64,000 bases of DNA. It comes from Nitrosospira multiformis (GTDB lineage Bacteria; Pseudomonadota; Gammaproteobacteria; Burkholderiales; Nitrosomonadaceae). The stretch spans positions 357,492 to 421,491 of the forward strand of contig NZ_FOHI01000003.1 of NCBI RefSeq assembly GCF_900111585.1. The letters run 5' to 3'. Under the pieces are notes generated by a model. The model was not told where the DNA came from, did no database searches, and saw only the letters and a list, made by a program, of their open reading frames with translations. Positions 10,090 to 19,243 of this stretch are shown here, piece by piece. A program made the translations under genes and the position numbers. Positions within the stretch are counted from its first letter, which is position 1, and every line of letters begins with the position of its first letter.

Positions 10090-11367
10090 ATGGCCGACGT
10101 CAGGGGCGTGCACAAGGAAGTATCACTCCGGGGAGAATCGCGTCCGTTTCACCTGGCGAATAGTGCATTCTGGCGCTATGTTCTGCTGTTCGTATCGTCC
10201 TTCACGCTTTCCGGATGTGCGGGCATGGTAGATATGGTGCGCGATGTGAGCCGCAGCCTTGCCGATATCGATGTATCCGGTATTACGGATCTTTTCGGAC
10301 CAGGTGAGGTTCAAATGAGCCCGGAGCAGATCGCACAGCTGGAGGTGATACCCAGCACCCGTCCCGGTTGGGAGGCGGGTGTCGAGGAAAGTCCGGCGAC
10401 TGTATTTCTGCCGGTTTTCGGCGATGGCGCGGTCTATGCGGGGGGACCGGATGGTCGTCTTGTACGTTTCGACGCAGTTTCAGGCAAGGCTTCAGGCGTC
10501 ATCGATACCAAGCATCCTCTCGCGGGTGGAATCGGCGCGGGAGATGGTATGCTGCTGGTGGGCACTTTCAAGGGCGAAGTTCTGGCTTTTGACGAGAAAA
10601 GCGGCAAACCGAAGTGGACTGCGAATCTTTCAACGGAAGTGCTGAGCCCGCCGCATGCCGGAATGGGTGTGGTAGTCGTTCGTACGGGAGACGGTCGTAT
10701 ATACGGGTTGGATAGCGAGAGCGGCAAGCGCAAGTGGGTTTATCAGGGCGCTACTCCATCACTGACGGTACGGAGTTTCGCTGGCGCGCTGATTGCCGAT
10801 GATAGAGTATATGCTGGTTTTGCCGGAGGCAGGCTCGTGGCGCTGAATCTTTCGAACGGCAGTCTGGTTTGGGAGGCAATGGTATCACGACCGAGAGGCG
10901 CCACCGAACTTGAGCGAATTTCGGATGTTACCAGCTTGCCCGTTCTGGATGAGCAGCAGGTGTGCGCTGTTGCCTACCAGGGGCGTATCGCCTGCTTCGA
11001 TATTACAGCCGGTAACCAGATCTGGGCCCGGGATGTATCCAGCAATGCCGGTCTGGCCATGGATGACAATTACGTTTATGTGAGCGAGAACAGGGGCGGA
11101 ATAGTGGCTTACGACAAAAGGGATGGCACCAGCGTATGGGCGCAGGATCTGCTCAACGGACTCAAGTTATCCGCTCCGCTGGCGCACGGCGCTCGCATCG
11201 TGGTAGGAGATTCTCAAGGTTATGTAAATTTCATCAGGAAGGATAATGGCGCCATTATTGCGCGCTCCGGAACCGACGAAAGTGCTATTACCGCCCGTCC
11301 CATATCCTTGCCCAATGGTATTGCGGTACAAACCCGGAAAGGCGGAGTTTTTGCCTTTGGTGCCTAG
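10090..11367 (+). CDS. bamB: Outer-membrane protein assembly lipoprotein BamB
   Basis: Beta-propeller lipoprotein of the BAM complex that inserts outer-membrane beta barrels. The hydrophobic signal ends in a lipobox ('SSFTLSGC'), followed by PQQ-like propeller blades ('VYAGGPDGRLVRFDAVSG', 'VYAGFAGGRLVALNLSNG', 'VYVSENRGGIVAYDKRDG'). ATG 10090 was chosen because a GGAAG box precedes it and it gives a 43-residue leader. ATG 10015 or the frame start at 9964 would give an implausibly long n-region. The 232-base gap after the YfgM-like gene is unusually wide for this cluster, so a local promoter is possible. Confidence 0.9.
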   Translation: MADVRGVHKEVSLRGESRPFHLANSAFWRYVLLFVSSFTLSGCAGMVDMVRDVSRSLADIDVSGITDLFGPGEVQMSPEQIAQLEVIPSTRPGWEAGVEESPATVFLPVFGDGAVYAGGPDGRLVRFDAVSGKASGVIDTKHPLAGGIGAGDGMLLVGTFKGEVLAFDEKSGKPKWTANLSTEVLSPPHAGMGVVVVRTGDGRIYGLDSESGKRKWVYQGATPSLTVRSFAGALIADDRVYAGFAGGRLVALNLSNGSLVWEAMVSRPRGATELERISDVTSLPVLDEQQVCAVAYQGRIACFDITAGNQIWARDVSSNAGLAMDDNYVYVSENRGGIVAYDKRDGTSVWAQDLLNGLKLSAPLAHGARIVVGDSQGYVNFIRKDNGAIIARSGTDESAITARPISLPNGIAVQTRKGGVFAFGA

Positions 11368-11510
11368 TCGTGGGCCTAGTCATGTGCTTGGGTGCGTGTT
11401 TGAAAATTCACCTTCTGAGGAACATCTCGGTAATCCGGGAATTCGCTGTTCAGCGCTTCAATTCCGTGCCATATGCCGCAGCCGAGCCCTGTTAGACGAA
11501 AACTGAAATC

Positions 11511-12911
11511 ATGAAACCCACCCTCGTACTGGTAGGGCGATCCAACGTCGGCAAGTCCACGCTTTTTAACCGTTTGACACGCAGTCGCGACGCGCTGGTG
11601 GCTGACATGCCGGGGTTGACCCGCGACCGTCATTACGGACACGGCAAGCTGGGCGACAGGCCGTATCTCGTGGTCGATACAGGAGGCTTCGAGCCGATGG
11701 CGACGGAAGGCATCCTGCACGAGATGGCGAAGCAGACGCTGCAAGCAATTGACGAGGCTGATGTCGTGCTCTTCATCGTGGACGGTCGAAGCGGTTTGAC
11801 GGCGCAGGACAAAATTGTCGCCGAGCAACTTCGCAGATCAGGTCGCCGAATCCTGCTGGCGGTAAACAAGACCGAAGGCATGGCTGTTTCCGTCGTTACT
11901 GCGGAATTTCACGAACTGGGATTGGGCGAGCCTTGTGCAATTTCCGCCGCCCATGGCGACAACGTGAATGAACTGGTGGTGCTGGCGCTTCAGGATCTTC
12001 CCGACGAACCGGAGCAGGAAAGAAAAGACGAGCATCCGAAAATCGCTATCGTAGGTCGTCCGAACGTGGGGAAATCAACGCTCGTGAACACTCTGCTGGG
12101 AGAAGAGCGTGTCATCGCGTTTGATCAGCCTGGTACCACGCGTGACAGCATTTATATCGACTTTGAGCGGAATGGACGTAACTATACCCTGATCGATACA
12201 GCCGGCTTGCGCCGCCGCGGCAAGGTGCAAGAGACCGTGGAAAAGTTTTCCGTGGTGAAAACACTGCAAGCGATAGAAGATGCCAACGTGGTGATACTGG
12301 TGCTGGATGCTGGCAGCGAGATTTCGGATCAGGATGCGCATATTGCCGGATTCATCCTGGAAGCAGGACGGGCACTGGTGCTGGCCGTGAACAAGTGGGA
12401 CAGTCTGGATGAGTACCAGCGTGACATAATCAAGCGCGATATCAACCGTAAATTGCCGTTTCTGCAGAATTTCGCCCGGTTTCACTACATCTCGGCGCTA
12501 CATGGCACTGGCACGAAAGGACTGCTGCCCTCTGTCGATGCCGCTTATGGGGCGGCAATGGCTCATCTGCCCACTCCCAGGCTTACCCGCACGTTATTGG
12601 CCGCGGTGGAGAAGCAGCCTCCCCCGCGTGCGGGTACATCGCGTCCCAAGCTGCGCTACGCCCATCAGGGTGGTTCGAATCCACCCTTGATTATAATCCA
12701 TGGCAACGCCCTCAATGCCGTGCCCCAGACCTATCAGCGCTATCTGGAAAATACATTTCGCGATACCTTCGAGTTGGAGGGAACGCCGTTACGGATAGAA
12801 TTCAGGACAGGCCGCAATCCCTACGCGGGAAAAAGTCCCGCTCCGCTCACCGAAGCCGAGGCAAAACGGGCTCATCGTCGTCGACGATACGGGCGGAAGA
12901 AGTATGGGTAA
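11511..12911 (+). CDS. der: Ribosome-assembly GTPase Der (EngA)
   Basis: Double GTPase for 50S subunit biogenesis; 466 residues. Two G1 P-loops are visible, 'GRSNVGKS' near the start and 'GRPNVGKS' near residue 180, each followed by switch and G3 motifs ('DTGGF', '[10 protein letters not shown]') and NKxD-type motifs ('AVNKTEG', 'AVNKWDS'). A KH-like C-terminal domain contains '[13 protein letters not shown]', and the end is basic. It closes the ndk-to-der cluster and faces apaG tail to tail. Confidence 0.97.
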   Translation: MKPTLVLVGRSNVGKSTLFNRLTRSRDALVADMPGLTRDRHYGHGKLGDRPYLVVDTGGFEPMATEGILHEMAKQTLQAIDEADVVLFIVDGRSGLTAQDKIVAEQLRRSGRRILLAVNKTEGMAVSVVTAEFHELGLGEPCAISAAHGDNVNELVVLALQDLPDEPEQERKDEHPKIAIVGRPNVGKSTLVNTLLGEERVIAFDQPGTTRDSIYIDFERNGRNYTLIDTAGLRRRGKVQETVEKFSVVKTLQAIEDANVVILVLDAGSEISDQDAHIAGFILEAGRALVLAVNKWDSLDEYQRDIIKRDINRKLPFLQNFARFHYISALHGTGTKGLLPSVDAAYGAAMAHLPTPRLTRTLLAAVEKQPPPRAGTSRPKLRYAHQGGSNPPLIIIHGNALNAVPQTYQRYLENTFRDTFELEGTPLRIEFRTGRNPYAGKSPAPLTEAEAKRAHRRRRYGRKKYG

Positions 12912-12929
12912 CGAGGGGGAAGATACTTC

Positions 12930-13313
12930 TTAATGGAGGATTCGCGGCACGCTCAGAATGAACTCGGGAATGGGTGCGTCGAAGCGCAGACCATCCTCGG
13001 CCACCATCTGGTAGCTGCCTTTCATTGAGCCTACCGGTGTCGAAATGGCCGTACCGCTCGTGTATTCGTAGCTGTCTCCCGGCTTCAGCAGTGGTTGTTC
13101 CCCCACCACTCCCAGACCTCTTACTTCCTGGACGCCGCCGCTGCCATCGGCGATGACCCAGTGCCGACTGATGAGCTGAGCGGTGACAGTACCGGTGTTG
13201 GAAAGAACGATCGTATAGGCGAATACATAGCGATCCAGCGCCTCGTCCGATTGTTCCGGAAGATAGGTGGTATGAACCTTTACCGCGATCTCGTATTTTT
13301 TTCCTTCAGTCAT
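12930..13313 (-). CDS. apaG: ApaG family protein (DUF525)
   Basis: Small beta-sandwich (fibronectin III-like) protein of 127 residues. It shows the family core: 'YVFAYTIVLSNTGTVTAQLISRHW', 'VRGLGVVGEQPLLKPGDSYEY' and 'TPVGSMKGSYQM'. The ApaG family has a conserved fold and is often linked with the ApaH/KsgA neighbourhood; its biochemical role is not settled. The ATG at 13313 gives the standard length; the frame runs 19 residues further upstream without support. It is divergent from rpe. Confidence 0.93.
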   Translation of the reverse strand: MTEGKKYEIAVKVHTTYLPEQSDEALDRYVFAYTIVLSNTGTVTAQLISRHWVIADGSGGVQEVRGLGVVGEQPLLKPGDSYEYTSGTAISTPVGSMKGSYQMVAEDGLRFDAPIPEFILSVPRILH

Positions 13314-13499
13314 ACTGGCATTGCACACTATTTTCCGGCTCAGGGCAAGGGCAGCATGCCGCAAAATCATTGGAACGATTTTTCAAGACTGCAAGAGATC
13401 GCAACCAGGAACAGCAGCTTTAAAGACCGATGCCACTAACGCCGCAAGACAATTTACGGTTAAAATTGAGCTTTTTTGATCATCACAAGGACGCCCTTC

Positions 13500-14183
13500 A
13501 TGGCCAATTACCGCATTGCTCCAAGCATTTTATCTGCAAACTTTGCCAAGCTGGGCGAGGAAGTTTCCGCAGTTATCAATTCCGGGGCGGATTTTATCCA
13601 TTTCGATGTGATGGATAATCATTATGTACCCAACCTGACTATCGGACCCCTTGTGTGCGAAGCCATTCGACCGGTAACCGACGCGATTATCGACGTGCAT
13701 CTGATGGTCGAGCCGGTTGACCGTATCGTTCCGGATTTCGCGAAAGCAGGAGCCAATATCATTTCCTTTCATCCGGAGGCAACGCGCCATATCGATCGCA
13801 CCATCGGGCTCATCAAGGAACAGGGGTGCATGGCAGGACTTGTTTTCAATCCCGCCACACCGTTGAATTATCTTGATCACGTTCTCGACAAGCTGGACCT
13901 GGTACTGATCATGTCGGTCAATCCTGGATTCGGGGGACAGAAATTCATTCCGGAAGCGTTGCCGAAGCTAAGGGAAGTGCGAAAACGTATCGATGAGAGC
14001 GGCAGAAACATACTGCTGGAAATCGACGGGGGCGTGAAAGTGGACAACATTGCGGAAATTGCGCGTGCTGGAGCGGATACTTTCGTTGCCGGTTCCGCAA
14101 TTTACAGCGCAGGGAAGGACAGCGATCCCCACCGTTATGACACCATCTTATCAGCCCTGCGAGCAGAACTGAAGAAGGTTTGA
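13500..14183 (+). CDS. rpe: Ribulose-phosphate 3-epimerase
   Basis: Interconverts ribulose-5-phosphate and xylulose-5-phosphate in the pentose phosphate and Calvin cycles, which would matter in an autotroph. The product is 227 residues. TIM-barrel signatures: '[16 protein letters not shown]', '[14 protein letters not shown]', 'DVHLMVEP', '[14 protein letters not shown]' and 'EIDGGVK', containing the metal-binding His and Asp residues. AAGGACG upstream supports the ATG at 13500; ATG 13476 is in frame but would lengthen the protein beyond the norm. It heads rpe-gph-trpE. Confidence 0.96.
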   Translation: MANYRIAPSILSANFAKLGEEVSAVINSGADFIHFDVMDNHYVPNLTIGPLVCEAIRPVTDAIIDVHLMVEPVDRIVPDFAKAGANIISFHPEATRHIDRTIGLIKEQGCMAGLVFNPATPLNYLDHVLDKLDLVLIMSVNPGFGGQKFIPEALPKLREVRKRIDESGRNILLEIDGGVKVDNIAEIARAGADTFVAGSAIYSAGKDSDPHRYDTILSALRAELKKV

Positions 14184-14300
14184 GCGTGCTCGCGAGTAAA
14201 CTCCCGAAGTTTGGAGCGACCCATTTGGAAAACTCTCCGTCGCTTCGTCGCTTATACGAACGAGCCGGTATTATTTTTTAATGAATATGGATAATACGAC

Positions 14301-15029
14301 GTGAACAAAGGCCTCTCTCCGCTTGTACGTACTTCTGCCCCTGATAGGCATTTTCCCCTGCCGATCAAAGCAGTCATGATCGATCTCGACGGCACCTTGC
14401 TGGATACCGCGCCTGATCTTGCCACCGCTGCCAATATGATGCTGAAGGAACTGGGAAAAGCCGAGCTTCCGCTGGAAACCATCCAATCCTATATTGGCAA
14501 AGGGATAGAAAAGCTGGTGAAACGTTCGCTCACCGGGGATCTCGATGGCGAGCCCGACACAGACCTTTTGCAACGCGCAATGCCGCTGTATGAGCGCAGC
14601 TACGAAAAAACATTGTATGTCGATACGCGCGCTTACCCCGGCGTGCGCGAGGGATTGAACGCTTTGCGTGCGGGCGGCTTCCGGCTCGCTTGCGTGACCA
14701 ACAAGGCAGAGGCTTTTACCTTGCCGCTGCTTCGTGCGGCGGAATTGCTGGACTACTTCGATATCGTGGTTTCGGGCGATAGCCTGCCGAAAAAGAAGCC
14801 GGATCCGATGCCTTTGCTGCACGCTTGTGAACGTTTCGAAATCGAGCCGCATGAGATGCTGCTGGTCGGGGATTCGCTGAATGATGCCCAGGCTGCGCGC
14901 GCAGCGGGTTCTCATGTATTTTGTGTTCCCTATGGATATAACGAAGGACGGGACGTGTACGAGCTTGATTGCGACGCGATCGTCCCATCGTTATACGAGG
15001 CAACAAAGCTGATCCAGAAATCCTCATGA
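14301..15029 (+). CDS. gph: Phosphoglycolate phosphatase (HAD superfamily)
   Basis: Dephosphorylates 2-phosphoglycolate, the product of Rubisco oxygenation or DNA repair. HAD motif I is 'MIDLDGTLLDTAPDL'. Motif II lies in 'CVTNKAEAF', the motif III Lys in 'KKKPDPMPLLHA', and motif IV is 'LLVGDSLNDAQAA'. The start is GTG at 14301; no in-frame ATG precedes motif I closely enough to replace it. The product is 242 residues. It lies between rpe and trpE, a common betaproteobacterial arrangement. Confidence 0.93.
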   Translation: MNKGLSPLVRTSAPDRHFPLPIKAVMIDLDGTLLDTAPDLATAANMMLKELGKAELPLETIQSYIGKGIEKLVKRSLTGDLDGEPDTDLLQRAMPLYERSYEKTLYVDTRAYPGVREGLNALRAGGFRLACVTNKAEAFTLPLLRAAELLDYFDIVVSGDSLPKKKPDPMPLLHACERFEIEPHEMLLVGDSLNDAQAARAAGSHVFCVPYGYNEGRDVYELDCDAIVPSLYEATKLIQKSS

Positions 15030-15169
15030 GTAACGGAAAAACGGGAAAGGAAAGATATGCAATCCAGGGATGGTGCTACTGGCACTGTCGGGGTTGGCGT
15101 TGGCGGCTCGATAAGCATTGATCCGGTCTGCGGTATTTTTTCATTTTCTGTTTTTTTGGAGTCTGAATC

Positions 15170-16651
15170 ATGACGGAAGCAGAATTTCATGCCCTGTCGA
15201 CAAAGGGCTATACGCACATTCCTGTCGTCCTGGAAACCTTTGCCGATCTTGACACACCGCTGTCAGTTTATCTGAAGCTGGCAAACGAGCCTTATTCCTA
15301 TCTGCTGGAATCCGTCCAGGGAGGCGAGCGTTTTGGACGTTATTCAGTTATCGGCTTACCCGCCCGCAGTCGAATCGAAGTGCGCGGCAACGATGTCAGC
15401 GTAATCGACGGCAGCACCAGCCAAGTATTTCAGTCGGAAGATCCTCTTGCTTTCGTTCAATCCTATCTGACGCGCTTCAAGACGGCACCTTATCCCGGCC
15501 TGCCGCGTTTTTGCGGCGGTCTCGCGGGCTACTTCGCGTACGATACGGTACGTTATATCGAGCGCAGGCTCGCCGGCGCGGGCGCGCGCCTGCTGCCTGA
15601 CACACTGGATACGCCGGACATCCTGCTGCTGGTTTCGGAGGAGCTGGCAGTGGTGGATAATCTTTCCGGCAAGCTCTATCTCATCGTATATGGGGACGCC
15701 GCTCTGGAGGGCGCATACTCCAGCGCCCGGAAACGGTTGAAAGAACTGCTGGGATCTCTCCGAGAACCGTTACGGATTCCATTGGAAACGCCGTGTGAAT
15801 CGGGTGCGCCGGTGTCACAGTTCTCGGAGGCGGATTTCATCTCGGCAGTAGAACGGGCCAAGCGCTATATTTTTGATGGCGATATCATGCAGGTGGTGTT
15901 ATCCCAGCGCACCAGTAAACCGTACGGCGCCTCGCCGCTCGCGCTGTACCGCGCGTTGCGCAGCCTCAATCCTTCTCCCTACATGTTTTATTACCACTTC
16001 GGCAGCTTTTACGTGGTGGGAGCTTCGCCCGAAATCCTGGTGCGACTCGAAGGTGAAACGGTTACGGTACGCCCGATCGCAGGAACCCGCCCGCGAGGCA
16101 AGACTCTGGGGGAAGACGCGGCGCTGGCCACCGATCTGCTCGCTGACCCGAAAGAGCGGGCGGAACATGTAATGCTGATGGACCTGGGGCGCAATGATGT
16201 AGGACGCGTGGCGCAGATCGGAACGGTAAAGGTGACAGAGAACATGCGTATCGAGCACTACTCGCACGTCATGCACATTGTTTCCAATGTCGAAGGCCGG
16301 CTCAAGCCCGGCCTCAATGCGATGGATGTGCTGCGAGCCACCTTTCCGGCGGGGACCGTGAGTGGCGCGCCGAAGGTGCGGGCAATGGAAATTATCGATG
16401 AGCTGGAAGTCTCGAAGCGTGGAATCTATGCAGGTGCAGTCGGATATCTTGGATTCAACGGGGATATGGATCTGGCTATCGCCATCCGCACCGGAGTGAT
16501 CAAGGACGGCAAGTTGCATGTCCAGGCGGGCGCCGGCATCGTTGCCGATTCCGTTCCTCAAAGCGAATGGGTGGAGACGCAAAACAAGGCCAGGGCCCTG
16601 CTGCGCGCAGCGGAGATTGCGGAGAACGGGTTGGATAGCAGGATTGAATGA
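15170..16651 (+). CDS. trpE: Anthranilate synthase component I
   Basis: Catalyses chorismate to anthranilate with glutamine-derived ammonia, the first step of tryptophan synthesis. The product is 493 residues. The N-terminal feedback-inhibition region shows '[18 protein letters not shown]'. The chorismate-binding C-terminal half shows '[11 protein letters not shown]', '[12 protein letters not shown]', '[21 protein letters not shown]' and '[15 protein letters not shown]'. A GGAG box precedes ATG 15170. The partner trpG does not follow here; the next genes are on the other strand. Confidence 0.96.
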   Translation: MTEAEFHALSTKGYTHIPVVLETFADLDTPLSVYLKLANEPYSYLLESVQGGERFGRYSVIGLPARSRIEVRGNDVSVIDGSTSQVFQSEDPLAFVQSYLTRFKTAPYPGLPRFCGGLAGYFAYDTVRYIERRLAGAGARLLPDTLDTPDILLLVSEELAVVDNLSGKLYLIVYGDAALEGAYSSARKRLKELLGSLREPLRIPLETPCESGAPVSQFSEADFISAVERAKRYIFDGDIMQVVLSQRTSKPYGASPLALYRALRSLNPSPYMFYYHFGSFYVVGASPEILVRLEGETVTVRPIAGTRPRGKTLGEDAALATDLLADPKERAEHVMLMDLGRNDVGRVAQIGTVKVTENMRIEHYSHVMHIVSNVEGRLKPGLNAMDVLRATFPAGTVSGAPKVRAMEIIDELEVSKRGIYAGAVGYLGFNGDMDLAIAIRTGVIKDGKLHVQAGAGIVADSVPQSEWVETQNKARALLRAAEIAENGLDSRIE

Positions 16652-16762
16652 AAACCGGAAATAACGCTAGCCATGATGCTTGAACGTGAGGATGTTACGC
16701 GAGCACTTCGCTACGTGGCGTGGCGAAGAGCACGAGGTAATGCTTGCAACCGCCAGGAAGCA

Positions 16763-17062
16763 TCAGGACGCAAATTGATATTCAACCTTATTCTCACTGA
16801 CTGTGATCTGACCGCTGGATTGCAGTTCATCGAGGATTGAGGCGATATCTTCCGCAGTCAGTTTCTTTTGAAAAACGGCATCGATTGTGTTGCGAAGTGC
16901 GTTAACCATTCGGGGAAGGGCGGAACGGCGATTCTTGAGATCTGACGATATCCGGGAAAGTCTTTCAAGTCGAAGATCATTGCTCTCGGTGCTGTAAGGG
17001 GTTTCCTTACTGCTGTAGCACGCCGGGTATTCTACTCCGGCTTCTCGAAACACAACTTTCAT
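16763..17062 (-). CDS. Small protein of unknown function with possible winged-helix C-terminus
   Basis: A 99-residue ORF starting 9 bases after the dacB stop on the same strand, so likely co-transcribed. I do not recognise it with confidence. The second half ('LRNTIDAVFQKKLTAEDIASILDELQ' region, then 'GQITVSENKVEYQF') has the helix-helix-beta-hairpin rhythm of a winged helix and resembles short C-terminal modules I associate with NYN-domain proteins; this is a fold guess. The first 30 residues look unstructured. No signal peptide or membrane segment is seen. No clear ribosome-binding site precedes the ATG, so a shorter start is possible. Confidence 0.5.
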   Translation of the reverse strand: MKVVFREAGVEYPACYSSKETPYSTESNDLRLERLSRISSDLKNRRSALPRMVNALRNTIDAVFQKKLTAEDIASILDELQSSGQITVSENKVEYQFAS

Positions 17063-17071
17063 TGAAGAGCG

Positions 17072-18718
17072 TTATCGCCCCTCATAGACCCAATCGAGCA
17101 GTGCATCCATCGCAGCTTGTCCGCTCTCCGCGCGCGGGTGGTTGATGAAAAAAACCACGATCGAGCGCCTGCCTGATTTGTCGCGCACATAACCCGCGAT
17201 AGTTTTTACCCCCTCCAGCAGGCCTGTCTTGATATGAGCTTGGCCGGCGACGGCACTGCGGCTCAGCCTTTTCTTCATGGTGCCGTCCACTGCGACAATG
17301 GGCAGGGAGGAGACAAATTCGGGCATGACATGACTCTGGAATGCGGCGAGCAGCAGTTTGCCCATATGGCCGGCACTGATGCGTTCATTCCGCGACAATC
17401 CAGACCCGTTTTCCAGGATCAGCTCGGGAAAGACCAGTTGGCGGGAAGCGAGCCATTGCCGGATGGCCGTTTCCGATTTGGCGAGGGTTGCGCGTGACGG
17501 GTCAGGATTCTCCCCGGTTCCATCCAGGGAAAGTATTGTTCCACTTTTGGCGGCTCGATCATTTCCGTAGCCGATGCTGAAGGAAGCCGGCATTACTTGC
17601 GGTTCCCTGAGTGGTTCGCTGCCCAGCCCCAGGGTGAGATAGAGCTGCCGTGCTGCGGTATTGTTGCTGAACTTGTTGATATCGCGCACGATATCCGTCA
17701 AGGGAGGAGATTGGTGGGTTTCCAGCGGAACAGTTCCTCCCGGAGCGGCACTCCTGCGCACGCTCCCGCGCAGAACACCGCCTTGCTGTTCCCACAACTG
17801 CCTGAATAGATCGAAGGTATAGCGAGCAGTGTCGTGAACACTGAGGAACAGGGTTTTTTCGCCGCACCCCAGGGCATAGCTGCCCTTGAACGTCACGGAC
17901 ACCCGGCCGTCCAGGCCGGTGCCGGACTGAATATCCGTGCCAAGGTCGTCCTTCCAGTCATCGCATGCACGGTTGGTGAGCGTCAGGCTGTTTTTGAGGT
18001 CGAGAGAGGGCAGCAGAGGATCCACCACAATGCGCACGCTCCTGCTTTCCGGCTGCGGCAGCAGCCGCAGCGCGAGCGTCCGGTAATTCACCATCAGCGC
18101 CTCGGGGAGGACGTTGTATGCGCGATAGGGCCTGCCGTCGAATGCGGCAGAGTCGCTTCCGGGGAGATCGAAATGGCTGCTGTCGAGCACCAGGTCACCG
18201 GTGATCTCGCGCAATCCAGTCTGGCGCAGCCGTCGGGTGAGCAACCAGAAGTTCTCCAGATTCAGCCTCGGATCGCCGTAGCCCTTGATGACGAGATTGC
18301 CGTGAAGGGCATCACCCCGAACAATCCCGTCAGCATACAGCTCCGTCTTCCAGGCATATCCCGGCCCCAGTAGTTCCAGTCCGGCGAATGTGGTCAGAAG
18401 CTTCATCACCGAAGCCGGGCTCATGCCGACGCCGGCATTGATAGCGAGCAGCGGCTGTCCTGCGCCGGTTTCATGTACGTAAATACCGACGGCGGACCGG
18501 GGGATACCCGCCTGTGCGAGCGCATATTTTACCGGGGCAGGCAAGTCGAGCGCCAAACCCGGCAGCGGCAGGAAGACAAGCAGGCTGCATAATGCCCACT
18601 TTATTGCGCGTGATAGCGCTACGCGATACGAGGTTCTCAATGGATTTCCGAGCGAGTTTCCGGTCAGGTTTTTCTGCGGGTTTTCCAGCCAGTTTTCCAG
18701 AAGTGTGAACAGGGACAT
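17072..18718 (-). CDS. dacB: D-alanyl-D-alanine carboxypeptidase/endopeptidase (PBP4 family)
   Basis: Periplasmic serine peptidase of family S13, acting in peptidoglycan maturation and recycling. Active-site motifs are all present: SxxK in 'SPASVMKLLTT', SxN in 'INKFSNNTAAR' and KTG in 'HIKTGLLEGV'. A hydrophobic signal ('WALCSLLVFLPLPGLAL') follows a long basic n-region. The ATG at 18718 was chosen because the upstream alternative at 18760 lies within the tail of the decayed RNase gene, which ends immediately before 18718. That suggests the two genes were once an operon. The product is 548 residues from this start. Confidence 0.92.
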   Translation of the reverse strand: MSLFTLLENWLENPQKNLTGNSLGNPLRTSYRVALSRAIKWALCSLLVFLPLPGLALDLPAPVKYALAQAGIPRSAVGIYVHETGAGQPLLAINAGVGMSPASVMKLLTTFAGLELLGPGYAWKTELYADGIVRGDALHGNLVIKGYGDPRLNLENFWLLTRRLRQTGLREITGDLVLDSSHFDLPGSDSAAFDGRPYRAYNVLPEALMVNYRTLALRLLPQPESRSVRIVVDPLLPSLDLKNSLTLTNRACDDWKDDLGTDIQSGTGLDGRVSVTFKGSYALGCGEKTLFLSVHDTARYTFDLFRQLWEQQGGVLRGSVRRSAAPGGTVPLETHQSPPLTDIVRDINKFSNNTAARQLYLTLGLGSEPLREPQVMPASFSIGYGNDRAAKSGTILSLDGTGENPDPSRATLAKSETAIRQWLASRQLVFPELILENGSGLSRNERISAGHMGKLLLAAFQSHVMPEFVSSLPIVAVDGTMKKRLSRSAVAGQAHIKTGLLEGVKTIAGYVRDKSGRRSIVVFFINHPRAESGQAAMDALLDWVYEGR

Positions 18719-18719
18719 G

Positions 18720-19213
18720 CTATATCTCAACGGATGCGGATTGGACAGGGATACTTGCATTCCAGTTTGGTTTCTGCCGGATGGTGTCGGCCAGATGAGC
18801 GCAAGTCGAAGGTTGCCGTGAACGAGGAAAGTCTGACCGGAAAGTCAGACTGGGAGGAGCACGGAAGTGGCTCAGCCAGGCGAGCAGGTCCGCGTGAGCG
18901 GAAAGCCCGCCGATGGTGTAGATATCCAGCCGTTCGGGAATATTGTCATCGAAAATCTTCACTGATCCACCCCCTCCACCGAGCTGCGTCCCACCGTGCC
19001 GACCGCCTGGAAGCCGGTAATGAGTATGCTGCATTCCGGCCTGTCCAGATTGTACTTTAGATGATACTTGATCCTGCCCCCTCGCACATCCCGCTTGCAG
19101 AGATGCAGAGATGATAACAGCTCCCTCTCGTATATTATTGAGGCGCAGCGATTCCACGCCGCTCTGAACGAAATGAATGCAAGGCTTGCCAGCATTCGGC
19201 ACAGCCACTTCAC
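18720..19213 (-). pseudogene. Decayed 3' remnant of a beta-CASP metallo-beta-lactamase RNase (RMMBL)
   Basis: Two overlapping minus-strand frames carry consecutive pieces of one protein's C-terminal domain. Frame A (from 19208) has 'FVQSGVESLRLNNIREGAV' and 'IISAS'. Frame B continues with 'GGRIKYHLKYNLDRPECS' and 'ITGFQAVGTVGR'. Frame A resumes with 'SVKIFDDNIPERLDIYTIGG' and 'LSAHADLLAWLSHF'. The RMMBL 'FLVHG' motif near 18820 is in yet another frame, and 'ADTIRQKPNWNASIPV' returns to frame A, ending at 18720. At least three frameshifts are therefore present, and the whole N-terminal catalytic metallo-beta-lactamase part is missing; bioA follows about 30 bases further upstream. The intact family are RNA-processing exo/endonucleases related to CPSF73. 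The remnant cannot encode an active enzyme. Confidence 0.85.
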
Positions 19214-19243
19214 CGCATCGGTCGTTTCCTCATCGGGCAGTTT

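Noticed and set aside
9858..10115. 85-codon minus-strand frame in the yfgM-bamB gap
   Set aside because: Overlaps the bamB start, no domain or ribosome-binding site.
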